From assembly GCA_904419945.1 (NCBI GenBank), contig CAJFTM010000004.1, forward strand, positions 47,025-111,024: DNA of 64,000 nucleotides. Reading direction: 5' to 3'. Made by a program: the position numbers and the translations under genes. Source of the stretch: an uncultured Clostridia bacterium (GTDB lineage: Bacteria; Bacillota; Clostridia; Christensenellales; Borkfalkiaceae). Shown here one piece after another: positions 54,007 to 61,596 of this stretch; position 1 is the first letter of the stretch, and every line of letters begins with the position of its first letter. Under the pieces are notes generated by a model that ran no database searches, had not been told where the DNA came from, and saw nothing but the letters and a program-made list of their open reading frames with translations.

Positions 54007-54486
54007 TTATTCGGACCTCTTTTCCGCGCCGGCCTTGTTTTCCGCATCCGCCCGACCGGCGGGTTTTTTCTGCTCCTCCGACTTCTTTTCCGCCTCTGCT
54101 TTTTTGGCGAGCTCGCTCTTTTTGTGCTCTTCCTCGACGGCGGCGCGCACGGTCGTCTCCATCTTCGCGCCGACGAGCGTCATGACGATGACGACGGCAT
54201 ATACGGCGATCTTTGCGATCAGCAGCAGGAAGTCCACCCAATTCAAAAAGGTGAGATACCCGATGGACGAAGCGAACACGTTGATATTGGTCAAGACCGA
54301 GACCAATGCGTCGATCGCCAAAAAGATGAGCGTAACGATAAAGCACTGCTTTGCCGTACGGCGCAGCTCCTCATCCTCGCTCTTGACGATGACATACCCG
54401 CCCGCGACCGCAAACGCCAGGATGCCGACATAGCCGCATACCCAGATGAGCACTTTTTTCCAACTGTTGGACCAAATTTCTTTCAT
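54007..54486 (-). CDS. Membrane protein with charged Lys/Glu/Ala tail, unknown
   Basis: 159 residues, not recognised. About three hydrophobic helices (about 10-33, 45-68 and 80-108) are followed by a highly charged helical tail (EEEHKKSELAKKAEAEKKSE). ATG 54486 after GAAGGGAGGAATTT. It has its own consensus promoter. Confidence 0.65.
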   Translation of the reverse strand: MKEIWSNSWKKVLIWVCGYVGILAFAVAGGYVIVKSEDEELRRTAKQCFIVTLIFLAIDALVSVLTNINVFASSIGYLTFLNWVDFLLLIAKIAVYAVVIVMTLVGAKMETTVRAAVEEEHKKSELAKKAEAEKKSEEQKKPAGRADAENKAGAEKRSE

Positions 54487-54519
54487 AAATTCCTCCCTTC
54501 GGATCCGGATCCTGCCTCT

Positions 54520-54549
54520 ATTATATAAGATGCCGCAGCGATTTGTCAA
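54520..54549 (-). promoter_or_regulatory. Sigma-A promoter of the gene at 54486
   Basis: Minus-strand TTGACA (54544-54549), 18 bases, TATAAT (54520-54525). Confidence 0.82.
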
Positions 54550-54620
54550 CCGTCAAACAAAAAATGTCGAAAAAAGGGAAAAAACGGGTCCATTGGGGTC
54601 CGGCAAAGCGCGGAGCGGGA

Positions 54621-55433
54621 TCACTCCTCCTGCGGCGGCAGCGTAAGGCGGTACAGTTCGCTCTTGGAAATGCCGCGGTCCCTGGCGGCCGCTTTGAGCG
54701 CCTCTTTACGGGAAAGGCCCTCCTCCATATAGCGGGCGACGTGTTCCTCCGGCGGGAGGGCGTTGAGCGGATTTTCGCGCGCGGGCGCGCCCCCGACGAG
54801 CAGCACGTACTCCCCCCGCTTTTCGCCGGGGAGCCCGGAAGCGAGGGAAAAATGCTCGACGCTTTCGTGCAGCTTCGTGATCTCGCGCACGGCACAAGCC
54901 GGGCGGTCGCCAAAAGCGCCGAAGAGAAGGGCGACGTCGCCGTCCACGTCCTGCGGGGCGCTGTAAAAGAGGAGCGTGCCCTCAAAACCGGCATATTTTT
55001 GCAAAAGGGCGCGCTTTTCCCCCGCCTTTCCGCGCAAAAATCCGAGAAAAGCAAACCGCTCTGCCGAAAAGCCGGATAAGACCAGCGCCGCGACAAAGGC
55101 GCACGCACCGGGAGCGAGGGTATAGGCGATGCCTGCCTCGCGCAGCGCCTGCACAAGGATGTTGCCCGGATCGGACACGACGGGCGTACCGGCATCGGTG
55201 ACGACGGCGACCTCCTTTCCCTCCCGCGCGAGGCCGATCAGCTTTTGCGCGGCGGCGCGCTCGTTGAACTTATGGCAGGCGACGAGCGGTTTTTTGATTT
55301 CGAAATGGTTGAGGAGCCGCAGCGTATGGCGGGTATCCTCGCAGAAAATGACGTCCGCCGCGCGCAGCGTTTCCAGCGCGCGCAGCGTGATATCGCCCAG
55401 ATTGCCGATGGGCGTCGCCACAAACGTGACCAT
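54621..55433 (-). CDS. rsmI: 16S rRNA 2-O-ribose C1402 methyltransferase RsmI
   Basis: Tetrapyrrole-methylase-fold enzyme methylating C1402 in the ribosomal P site. 270 residues with FVATPIGNLGDITLRAL, CEDTRHTLRLLNHF, VVTDAGTPVVSDPGN and LGFLRGKAGEK, all typical. The C-terminal YRLTLPPQEE end matches family length. ATG 55433 after ACGGAGGTCCCT. It follows the methyltransferase gene across repeat locus D, the same rsmI-trmN6 neighbourhood as yabC-yabB-like regions in Bacillota. Confidence 0.94.
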   Translation of the reverse strand: MVTFVATPIGNLGDITLRALETLRAADVIFCEDTRHTLRLLNHFEIKKPLVACHKFNERAAAQKLIGLAREGKEVAVVTDAGTPVVSDPGNILVQALREAGIAYTLAPGACAFVAALVLSGFSAERFAFLGFLRGKAGEKRALLQKYAGFEGTLLFYSAPQDVDGDVALLFGAFGDRPACAVREITKLHESVEHFSLASGLPGEKRGEYVLLVGGAPARENPLNALPPEEHVARYMEEGLSRKEALKAAARDRGISKSELYRLTLPPQEE

Positions 55434-55456
55434 AGGGACCTCCGTAAGAAATAGCT

Positions 55457-55684
55457 CGGAGGATTTGTTTTGAACTGACAAAACAAACCCTTCCGATTTT
55501 TGAGGGCTCAGCCCTCTTTGCGGCATATTTTAAGAGCACACCTTTCATAAATGCCGCAAATTCACCCGCTGAGGTCGCAAGTATGCGACAAATGGGGTGC
55601 GCTTTGCCAAAAATGTGATTTTGGCACGCGCAAAGGGTTTTTGCTCGGAGAATTTGTTTTGTGCCGACAAAGCAAACCCTTCCG
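55457..55684. repeat. Dispersed palindrome-bounded intergenic repeat, locus D
   Basis: Two 39 bp palindromes of related sequence, 55457-55495 (CGGAGGATTTGTTTTG..) and 55646-55684 (CGGAGAATTTGTTTTG..), both end ACCCTTCCG and are followed by ATTTTTGAGGG. Read on the minus strand, the middle has CAAAATCACATTTTTG, CATACTTGCGACCTCAG, CGGGTGAATTTGCGGC and GAAAGGTGTGCTCTTAA. These are the same modules and order as locus A. It lies between trmN6-like and rsmI. Confidence 0.83.
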
Positions 55685-55709
55685 ATTTTTGAGGGGAAAC
55701 CCGAACCAC

Positions 55710-56399
55710 TCAAAAGGCGTCGCCGCGCTCGTTATTCGCCGCGGGCAGCACTTCGATTCCCTCCTTGCCGCCCTTGACCCCTTCGACCAAAAACAGATAG
55801 GGCTTTGCGCCCGGGCGGCCGCTGACCAATTGCAGCCTTTTCGGCTCGATCGAGCGCGTTTTCATGCCGAAGAGCACCTCCGCAAGGCGGTCGGCGCGGT
55901 GCACGAGAGCGAACCGGCCGCCGAACTTTAAGATGCGGCGCGCGCTGTCCAGCAATTCGGAAAGGGTGAGCGCGATCTCCTTGCGGCAGACCGCCTTTTG
56001 GGGATCGGCTTTATCGAACCCGCCCCGCTCATAGGGCGGGTTGCACAGCGCGAGGGAAAACGCCTCGTTATACGCGGGGGCGATGTCCTGCACCCGCGCG
56101 CAGACGGCGCGCGCCTTTTCCTCCAGCCGATTGCGAGCGATGGTCCGCCCGCTCATCTGCGAGAGGGCGGGCTGCATCTCGAACAGGGTGACCGAGCGCA
56201 CCGACTGCGGATGCAGCGCCAAAAAATGCAGCCCCACGACGCCGCTGCCCGCACACAGGTCGGCGACGGCGTCCCCCGCCTTGGCGCGCGCAAAGCGGGA
56301 GAGGAGCAGCGAGTCGCTCGTAAAGCGATAATACCGTTCGTTTTGAATGATCTCCAGTCCGCCCTCGAGCCGTTCGACCGATTCACCCTCCTGCAGCAT
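55710..56399 (-). CDS. SAM-dependent methyltransferase, TrmN6/YfiC-like
   Basis: 229 residues with a class I methyltransferase fold: VADLCAGSGVVGLHFLAL (motif I), the N6-adenine signature ALCNPPYERGG (NPPY), and a C-terminal strand set. NPPY with this length places it in the tRNA1(Val) A37 N6-methylase/YabB group. The precise RNA target is inferred. ATG 56399 after AGGAGGGGCCT; the longer frame lacks a ribosome site. It precedes rsmI, a common pairing. Confidence 0.85.
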   Translation of the reverse strand: MLQEGESVERLEGGLEIIQNERYYRFTSDSLLLSRFARAKAGDAVADLCAGSGVVGLHFLALHPQSVRSVTLFEMQPALSQMSGRTIARNRLEEKARAVCARVQDIAPAYNEAFSLALCNPPYERGGFDKADPQKAVCRKEIALTLSELLDSARRILKFGGRFALVHRADRLAEVLFGMKTRSIEPKRLQLVSGRPGAKPYLFLVEGVKGGKEGIEVLPAANNERGDAF

Positions 56400-56418
56400 A
56401 GGCCCCTCCTTTTGCATT

Positions 56419-56447
56419 AGAATAACACAAGAGCGCAAAAATTTCAA
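56419..56447 (-). promoter_or_regulatory. Promoter of the methyltransferase-rsmI operon
   Basis: Minus-strand TTGAAA (56442-56447), 17 bases, TATTCT (56419-56424). Confidence 0.6.
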
Positions 56448-56486
56448 CCGTTCGCAAAGGGAGCGCCGAAATTGTGCGCCCAAAAG

Positions 56487-56516
56487 TTGACAGCGGCGTC
56501 CCTTTCTGATTATAAT
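56487..56516 (+). promoter_or_regulatory. Sigma-A promoter of the nitroreductase gene
   Basis: TTGACA (56487-56492), 18 bases, TATAAT (56511-56516), about 35 bases before the ATG. Confidence 0.82.
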
Positions 56517-56550
56517 GAAAGAAAAAAGAAGAGAACAGGAGGATAACACC

Positions 56551-57055
56551 ATGGATTGTTCGGAAGCGCTCCGCGCGCGCCGCAGCGTGCGCAAATTCAA
56601 AGAGGGCGTCAAGATCCCGTCCGAGCACCTGAAACTGCTGCTGGAAGCCGCGATGTGCGCGCCCAGCGCGGTCAACAGCCGCCCGTGGGAGTTCTTTTAT
56701 TGCAGAGAGCGAGGAAGCGAAAGCCTCTCTGATGGCGGCCCATCCCGCCAGCCGCATGCTGGCGACGGCCTCCCTCGCCATCGTCGTATGCGGGAGGCCG
56801 GACCTGCAGCCCAACTTTGAATTTTGGCCGCAGGACTGCGCCGCAGCGACGGAAAACATCCTGTTACAGGCGACGGCCCTCGGTTACGGCAGCTGCTGGT
56901 GCGGCTGCTACCCTGCCCAGCCGCGCACGGATGCGGTGCGCAAGGCGCTCGGCACGAACGGCGTGCCCGTATCCATCATAGCGATCGGCGTGCCGGACGA
57001 ACAGCCCGCCATGAAGGGGTACTTTGACCCCGACCGCGTGCGCTTTATGCGCTGA
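56551..57055 (+). pseudogene. Nitroreductase-family protein with a one-base frameshift
   Basis: Short FMN-dependent nitroreductase. The first frame reads ALRARRSVRKFKEG, APSAVNSRPWEFF. After the run TTTT at 56695-56698 the true sequence continues one frame over (AESEEAKASLMAAHPASRML, FWPQDCAAATENILLQATAL, GYGSCWCGCYPA, IAIGVPDEQP). The whole span is 505 bases, so removing one T restores 168 codons. Either a real frameshift or a homopolymer sequencing error. Strong promoter and AGGAGGATAACACC ribosome site are intact. The Crp reading frame overlaps its 3-prime end in antisense. Confidence 0.85.
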
Positions 57056-57783
57056 TCGAAGCGGTTTTTTGCTGAAACTATAAAGGAAAACAGAGGGGGA
57101 GCGGGCCCGTAACCGCGTTCCGGAAAATAAAAGGCGTTTTTGTGATAATCGAGCACGCCCGCGCGTTTGAGGCGGGAAAGCACGGCGGAGAGGGCGCTGC
57201 GGTCGCAGCCGAGGTAATCGGCGAGGCCGGCGCGGTCAAAGGGGATCCGGAAGCGGTCCTTCCTCGCCCGGCGCCGCTCGGCGGAGAGATAGGAGAGCAC
57301 CTTATCCGATAGGGAGCGGCGGGACAGGTGCTCGATGCGCTCGGTCAAAAATACATTTTTGCGCGCGAACACCCGCAGCGCGTTGGCGGCGACGCGCGGA
57401 TCGCCGGAGATGATGCGCTCTGCCTCCAGCCAAAGGACGCGGGTGTGCTCTGCCGCCGCCACGCTGACCGAAGCGGGCAGACCGCCGAACGCGAACGCCT
57501 CGGCAAACAAGTCCCCCGCCGTGAGCCGCGCGACCGTGACGGGGTTGCCGCCCGCATCCTCGCGCACCACGTCCGCCGTGCCCGCCTCGATCAGGCCGAA
57601 GCGCGCACACGCCTGCCCAGCGCGCAGCAATATCTCGCCGCGGGCATACTCCCGCCCGATCGGACGCAGGGCGGCGAGCGCCGCCTCGGCATCCTCGACC
57701 CCCGCAAAGAGGGGCGCGCGCAGCGCCGCGGCGAGCGAGGACGGCGCGCTCCCCGCGGTCTTTTCTCCCTTTGACAATTTCAT
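56908..57783 (-). CDS. Crp/Fnr-family transcriptional regulator with run-on C-terminus
   Basis: cNMP-type sensor domain (about 15-135, YARGEILLRAGQACARFGLIEAG) and Crp-type helix-turn-helix (DRAGLADYLGCDRSALSAVLSRLKRAG). The family normally ends soon after DYHKNAF, near residue 220. Here about 70 extra residues run on and overlap the nitroreductase gene in antisense for 148 bases. A T-rich stretch just before the tail (TTTTATTTT) is a likely frameshift spot. The start is uncertain: the ATG at 57783 is only 2 bases from GGAGG, while a TTG two codons on has 7-base spacing. Context suggests an HcpR-like nitrosative-stress or redox regulator of the divergent ferredoxin. Confidence 0.8.
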   Translation of the reverse strand: MKLSKGEKTAGSAPSSLAAALRAPLFAGVEDAEAALAALRPIGREYARGEILLRAGQACARFGLIEAGTADVVREDAGGNPVTVARLTAGDLFAEAFAFGGLPASVSVAAAEHTRVLWLEAERIISGDPRVAANALRVFARKNVFLTERIEHLSRRSLSDKVLSYLSAERRRARKDRFRIPFDRAGLADYLGCDRSALSAVLSRLKRAGVLDYHKNAFYFPERGYGPAPPLFSFIVSAKNRFDQRIKRTRSGSKYPFMAGCSSGTPIAMMDTGTPFVPSALRTASVRGWAG

Positions 57784-57795
57784 TCCTCCCGTTTT

Positions 57796-57809
57796 GTTGT
57801 AACGACAAC
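57796..57809. promoter_or_regulatory. Crp/Fnr-type dyad in the divergent regulator-ferredoxin region
   Basis: GTTGT-N4-ACAAC (57796-57809) is a perfect 5+4+5 inverted repeat with Fnr-like geometry. It lies just inside the regulator transcript, as an autoregulatory roadblock would. Confidence 0.6.
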
Positions 57810-57824
57810 CGACTTTTTGCAAAA

Positions 57825-57853
57825 ATTATACTATACTGTGTGCGAAAGCGCAA
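57825..57853 (-). promoter_or_regulatory. Possible promoter of the Crp/Fnr gene
   Basis: Minus-strand TTGCGC (57848-57853), 17 bases, TATAAT (57825-57830). TATACT at 57832-57837 could be the -10 of the divergent ferredoxin gene on the plus strand, but its -35 is poor. Confidence 0.55.
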
Positions 57854-57882
57854 CCCGAATGCGTGTCACGGAGGAAATTATT

Positions 57883-58638
57883 ATGAAACGGAAAATCATC
57901 CGGATCGACGAAGAAAAATGCAACGGCTGCGGGCTGTGCGCGGCTGCCTGCCACGAGGGCGCCATCGGCATGATCGGCGGCAAAGCCAAACTGCTGCGCG
58001 AGGACTACTGCGACGGGCTGGGCGATTGCCTGCCCGCCTGCCCGACGGGGGCCATCACCTTTGAAGAGCGGCAAGCCCCCGCCTATGACGAAGCCGCCGT
58101 ACAGGCGGCAAAGCGCGCCAAAGCCGCCGCGGCGGGAGCGGAAGGGCCGGCCCCCGCGGCAAAGCCGCTGCCCTGCGGCTGCCCCGGCACCGCCGCGGGC
58201 GCGCTGCACAGAGCGCCCGCGGCGGAAACCGACCGCCCGAGCAGTGCATCGGCCGATCCTGCCGATACGGGCAGCGAGCTCGTACAGTGGCCGGTGCAGA
58301 TCAAGCTTGTGCCCGAGCGCGCTCCCTTTTTTGACGGGGCCCACCTGCTCGTCGCGGCAGACTGCACCGCCTTTGCCTGCGGCGACTTCCACCGCCGCTT
58401 CATCCGCCGGCGGGTGACGCTGATCGGCTGCCCCAAATTGGACGAGGGGGATTACGCAGAAAAACTGACGCGCATCCTCGCCGCCAACGATATCCGCAGC
58501 CTGACCGTCGTGCGCATGGAAGTGCCCTGCTGCGGCGGCATCGAGAGCGCGGCAAAGCGCGCGCTGCAGGCGAGCGGCAAATTCATCCCCTGGCAGGTCT
58601 ACACCCTCTCCCGCGACGGGCGCATCCTTGAAGACTGA
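57883..58638 (+). CDS. 4Fe-4S dicluster ferredoxin-domain protein
   Basis: 251 residues. The N-terminal ferredoxin part has CNGCGLCAAAC (Cys13/16/19/23) and CDGLGDCLPACP (Cys43/49/53). This is followed by a linker of Ala/Pro with CGCPG and a C-terminal domain with paired Cys (CTAFACGDF, GCPKLD, VPCCGG). This type is found next to hybrid-cluster protein genes and HcpR regulators in Clostridia, where it probably passes electrons. Here the neighbour is a Crp/Fnr regulator, but no hcp is in the window. ATG 57883 after CACGGAGGAAATTATT. Confidence 0.85.
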   Translation: MKRKIIRIDEEKCNGCGLCAAACHEGAIGMIGGKAKLLREDYCDGLGDCLPACPTGAITFEERQAPAYDEAAVQAAKRAKAAAAGAEGPAPAAKPLPCGCPGTAAGALHRAPAAETDRPSSASADPADTGSELVQWPVQIKLVPERAPFFDGAHLLVAADCTAFACGDFHRRFIRRRVTLIGCPKLDEGDYAEKLTRILAANDIRSLTVVRMEVPCCGGIESAAKRALQASGKFIPWQVYTLSRDGRILED

Positions 58639-58698
58639 GCGCTGCCCTTTTGAACCGAGGAGCGGCCCGAACGGGCACGGCTATTCCCGGACAGAGCA

Positions 58699-58729
58699 GC
58701 AAAAAAGTCCCCTTTCGGGACTTTTTTGC
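58699..58729. terminator. Bidirectional terminator
   Basis: GCAAAAAAGTCCC..GGGACTTTTTTGC; serves the ferredoxin gene (+) and the membrane gene ending at 58748 (-). Confidence 0.9.
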
Positions 58730-58747
58730 TTTTGCGGGCGACCGCAT

Positions 58748-59260
58748 CTACACAGAAGTTTTTTCCGCTGAGAACAGCTCCTTCTCCTTTAACTTTTGGG
58801 AAAAGACGAACTCGAAGAGATCGAACGTCCCCCTCTTGAGCAGGCTGCGCTCGCATACGACGGCGCTGCCGACATCGCTGAACACGAGCAGATAGCAAAA
58901 CTTCGATTTATACACGCGGCGCACCCGCGCGAGGGGACGCTCCTTTTTGATCTCCTTGCCGGGCAGATACTGCACGACGGTCAGTTTCCCCGCATCCGCA
59001 TCGACAATGACGCGCAGCTCCAGCTTCCCCTTCTGCCTTTTGACGGGGAGAAAATACAGCGCGGCGGCGAGCCCGGCGAGCACGGCCGCGCTGATGAGCG
59101 GCAGCAGGAAGCCGCGCACCCCGCTCTGGATGCCGGCGACGACGGCGACGGCGGCAGTCAGCAGCGCGAGCGCCGCCAGCCAGAGCGCATAGTAACGCCG
59201 CCGCAGCCGTTCAATGCCGCGCGCAATGGTATCGGAAACTGCCCCGTAAAACTCGATCAT
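58748..59260 (-). CDS. Two-helix membrane protein with a PH-like/YcxB-like soluble part, unknown
   Basis: 170 residues. Two adjacent transmembrane helices (about 26-46 and 49-72) are followed by a soluble beta-rich part (KLELRVIVDADAGKLTVVQ, SKFCYLLVFSDVGSAVV). The last segment, RSLLKRGTFDLFEFVFSQKL, is helical. The layout resembles YcxB-type or PH-domain membrane proteins; function unknown. It lies alone between two terminator-flanked units. Confidence 0.65.
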   Translation of the reverse strand: MIEFYGAVSDTIARGIERLRRRYYALWLAALALLTAAVAVVAGIQSGVRGFLLPLISAAVLAGLAAALYFLPVKRQKGKLELRVIVDADAGKLTVVQYLPGKEIKKERPLARVRRVYKSKFCYLLVFSDVGSAVVCERSLLKRGTFDLFEFVFSQKLKEKELFSAEKTSV

Positions 59261-59349
59261 GGCACTACTCTACCATGTTCGCCCGGAAAAGTAAAGCGAT
59301 TTTTGCCGCCGGCACGGGCCCTGCCCCGCAAAGTTCTGCCGGGCGGGCC

Positions 59350-60291
59350 TCAGGCGCGCGCTTCCCGCGCCGCCGCGGGAAAGGCGCGCACCTCTGCCTC
59401 GGCCACCACGCCGCCCGGGCCGCCGTACACGGTACAATACACCTCGCGCAGGCAGAGGGTATCTGCATCCAGCCCCAGTGCCTCCGCCTTGGCGCGCGCA
59501 TCCTCGGCCGCCTGCTGCAGCGCCTGACGGCGCAGGGCGGCCTCGTCCTTACTCCGATAGGACACCCCGCCGAAATGCGTCACGCCGGCTCCGGCGAGCG
59601 CTTCGCGCGCCGCTTCGACCTCCGCCGCCCTCTCGGCGGTCAGGCACAGGCTGCGCACCGCCGTATACCCGGTGCCGGGCGCGGGAAAGGCGCACACGTC
59701 CGTTTCCGCCGCGCTGCCGTACGGGGCGAATGCCTCTTTGGCGGCCGATGCGAGCTGCTCACTGCGGCGCAGCGCCTCCGCCATATCCCCGCCGGCCGCC
59801 TCGACCGAGACGTACAGCTGGACGGAATCTGCCTCCGCTTCGATGCGTGCCCGGCCGGTTACGCTGCCGAAGGCGCTCCCGCCGTTTGCCGTGCCCCTGC
59901 CGCGCGGAGACGAGCCGTTTTCCGCGCGCTCCGCCCCGGCAGGGGAAGCTCCACCGGCCGCGCCCTCCTCTTTGGGCGCGTGCCCTTCTTCGGGCGCGCC
60001 TTCCCGTTCGTCCGCGCTCACCTCTGCTTCGCACGACAGAGAGAGGGACGCGGGGCGGATAGCCCCGGGCGCCCGCACGAACGCCTGGCCGGATGCCGAA
60101 ACGCCGCACTCTACACAGCCGGCGCCGCCCTCCGCAGCCGCGCTGCCGCTGACCTCGCCCGCGCACTCGGCGCACTCCGCCGCCGAAACCCGAGCGGGAC
60201 TCGGCAAGGCGGGTACGGCTGCCCAAACCGCCGCAAGGCACGCCGCCCCGCACACGAGCGGCGACACGCGCCGCACCCAAACTGTCAACAT
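59350..60291 (-). CDS. SIMPL-domain (DUF541) exported protein
   Basis: 313 residues with an N-terminal signal peptide (PLVCGAACLAAVWAAVPALPSP). Residues about 180-313 are a SIMPL/YggE-like domain (ADSVQLYVSVEAAGGDM, THFGGVSYRSKDEAALRRQAL, DARAKAEALGLD). The signal and domain are joined by a Cys-containing (CAECAGE, GCVECG), Ala/Glu/Pro-rich linker of unusual length. YggE relatives are linked to oxidative stress and polymer assembly. ATG 60291 after AGGAGGTTTTGGAAG. Confidence 0.78.
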   Translation of the reverse strand: MLTVWVRRVSPLVCGAACLAAVWAAVPALPSPARVSAAECAECAGEVSGSAAAEGGAGCVECGVSASGQAFVRAPGAIRPASLSLSCEAEVSADEREGAPEEGHAPKEEGAAGGASPAGAERAENGSSPRGRGTANGGSAFGSVTGRARIEAEADSVQLYVSVEAAGGDMAEALRRSEQLASAAKEAFAPYGSAAETDVCAFPAPGTGYTAVRSLCLTAERAAEVEAAREALAGAGVTHFGGVSYRSKDEAALRRQALQQAAEDARAKAEALGLDADTLCLREVYCTVYGGPGGVVAEAEVRAFPAAAREARA

Positions 60292-60380
60292 CTTCCAAAA
60301 CCTCCTGCGGAAATTTTCTCTTAATTTGTTCCCTTTTCCCTTTTTTATGCGCCGCAGGAAAAATTTTCTTGTTCCGGTGT

Positions 60381-60409
60381 TTGACAAACGCGCACGCATC
60401 TGCTATGAT
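60381..60409 (+). promoter_or_regulatory. Sigma-A promoter of the pnuC leader
   Basis: TTGACA (60381-60386), 17 bases, TATGAT (60404-60409), with TGC before the -10. The start of transcription should be near 60416, about 250 bases before the pnuC ATG. Confidence 0.82.
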
Positions 60410-60415
60410 AATGCC

Positions 60416-60517
60416 AACGCTATACAAAACTTGCATGTGCCGCCCGCCGGGGCGGGCATGCTCGGAGTCAATGACCAGCCGCAGGCTTTTATGGTTGGTT
60501 TGTTGGCTCCTTTTTTT
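60416..60517 (+). promoter_or_regulatory. Attenuator or riboswitch candidate in the pnuC leader
   Basis: The leader starts with a stem GCATG..CATGC enclosing a GC hairpin (60433-60461). Next comes a terminator hairpin whose outer arms are GGAGTCAA and TTGGCTCC (60464-60510) with inner ACCAGCC/GGTTGGT, followed by TTTTTTT (60511-60517). No gene lies between promoter and terminator, so transcription must read through it to make pnuC. I do not recognise FMN, TPP or preQ1 features or a known NAD-sensing consensus. Confidence 0.6.
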
Positions 60518-60668
60518 GTGAAGGGCGCATTTCCCCTGCCGCAAGGGCGCGGGACAGCTGCGCCGCCTGAAAGGAACGCGCACTGCCGCAAGGCCGAACG
60601 CGGGGCGCCCTTCCTCTGCGGATACCGCGCGGCGCGCGGGGAAGCTCGACCGAAGGAGGCACAAACTC

Positions 60669-61397
60669 ATGTTCAAAAAGATCCTGCACTACTTTACCCC
60701 CGGCGAATGGCTGCTGTGGCTGGGCTCGCTCGCCCTCATCTCCCTTTCCTTCGCCCTGTTCGACCGCGAAAACATCCTCACCCTCGCCGCGTCGCTGGTG
60801 GGGGCGACTTCGCTCATCTTCTGCGCCAAGGGCAACCCGCTCGGGCAGGTGCTGATGCTCGCCTTCAGCGTGCTGTACGGCATCATTTCCTACACTTTCG
60901 CCTACTACGGAGAGATGATCACCTATCTCGGCATGACCGCGCCGATGGCAGTGTTTGCCCTCGTCGCGTGGCTGCGCCACCCCTACAAGGGACAGCGCGC
61001 GCAGGTAGCCGTAGGCAAGCTGAAAAAGGGCGAATGGCTCTGGATGCTGCTCGCCGCGGCGGCGATCACGGCGGCGTTCTGGTTTATTCTCGAAGCTTTC
61101 CACACCGCCAACCTCGTGCCGAGCACCGTTTCGGTGACGACCAGCTTCCTCGCCGTGTACCTGACATTCCGCCGCAGCCCCTACTTTGCGCTCGCCTACG
61201 CCGCCAACGACGTCGTGCTCATCGTTTTGTGGGTGCTGGCGACGCTCGAGGACGCCGCCTATCTGTCCGTCGCGGTGTGCTTCGCGCTGTTCCTCGTCAA
61301 CGACCTGTACGGCTTTTGGAATTGGATGCGGATGCGCCGCGCCCAGCAGCCGGCGCCCGCCGGCCGCGCCCCCGCGGCGGACCCGACGGAACAGTGA
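60669..61397 (+). CDS. pnuC: PnuC-family nicotinamide riboside transporter
   Basis: Facilitative importer of nicotinamide riboside (or a related vitamin). 242 residues with seven predicted transmembrane helices, and the PnuC pattern of paired repeats with conserved Trp/Asn and SVLYGIISYTFAYYGEM, and DLYGFWNWMRM near the end. The substrate cannot be fixed without phylogeny: PnuT and PnuX relatives carry thiamine and riboflavin. AAGGAGGCACAAACTC precedes the ATG. Controlled by the attenuator above; followed by a strong terminator. Confidence 0.85.
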   Translation: MFKKILHYFTPGEWLLWLGSLALISLSFALFDRENILTLAASLVGATSLIFCAKGNPLGQVLMLAFSVLYGIISYTFAYYGEMITYLGMTAPMAVFALVAWLRHPYKGQRAQVAVGKLKKGEWLWMLLAAAAITAAFWFILEAFHTANLVPSTVSVTTSFLAVYLTFRRSPYFALAYAANDVVLIVLWVLATLEDAAYLSVAVCFALFLVNDLYGFWNWMRMRRAQQPAPAGRAPAADPTEQ

Positions 61398-61476
61398 GGA
61401 TCCCGCGCGCCCCCGCGGCGGGCCCGGCGCAAAAAAGTGAACACCGCGACCGCGCCGAAGAGGGTAACGACCGCGC

Positions 61477-61516
61477 AGAAGGGCGGCGGCTCCTTGCGGA
61501 GCCGCCGCCCTTCTTA
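61477..61516. terminator. Strong terminator after pnuC
   Basis: A 17 bp perfect inverted repeat, AGAAGGGCGGCGGCTCC, with a 4-base loop followed by TTAT. It can also act for the permease gene on the minus strand. Confidence 0.85.
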
Positions 61517-61596
61517 TCGAAAAAACTCATCTGTTTTATAGTCTGCCATGCCTCTGTTTTTATAGTCTGCCGACCCTTTTGCGGCCAGGCCCTTTT

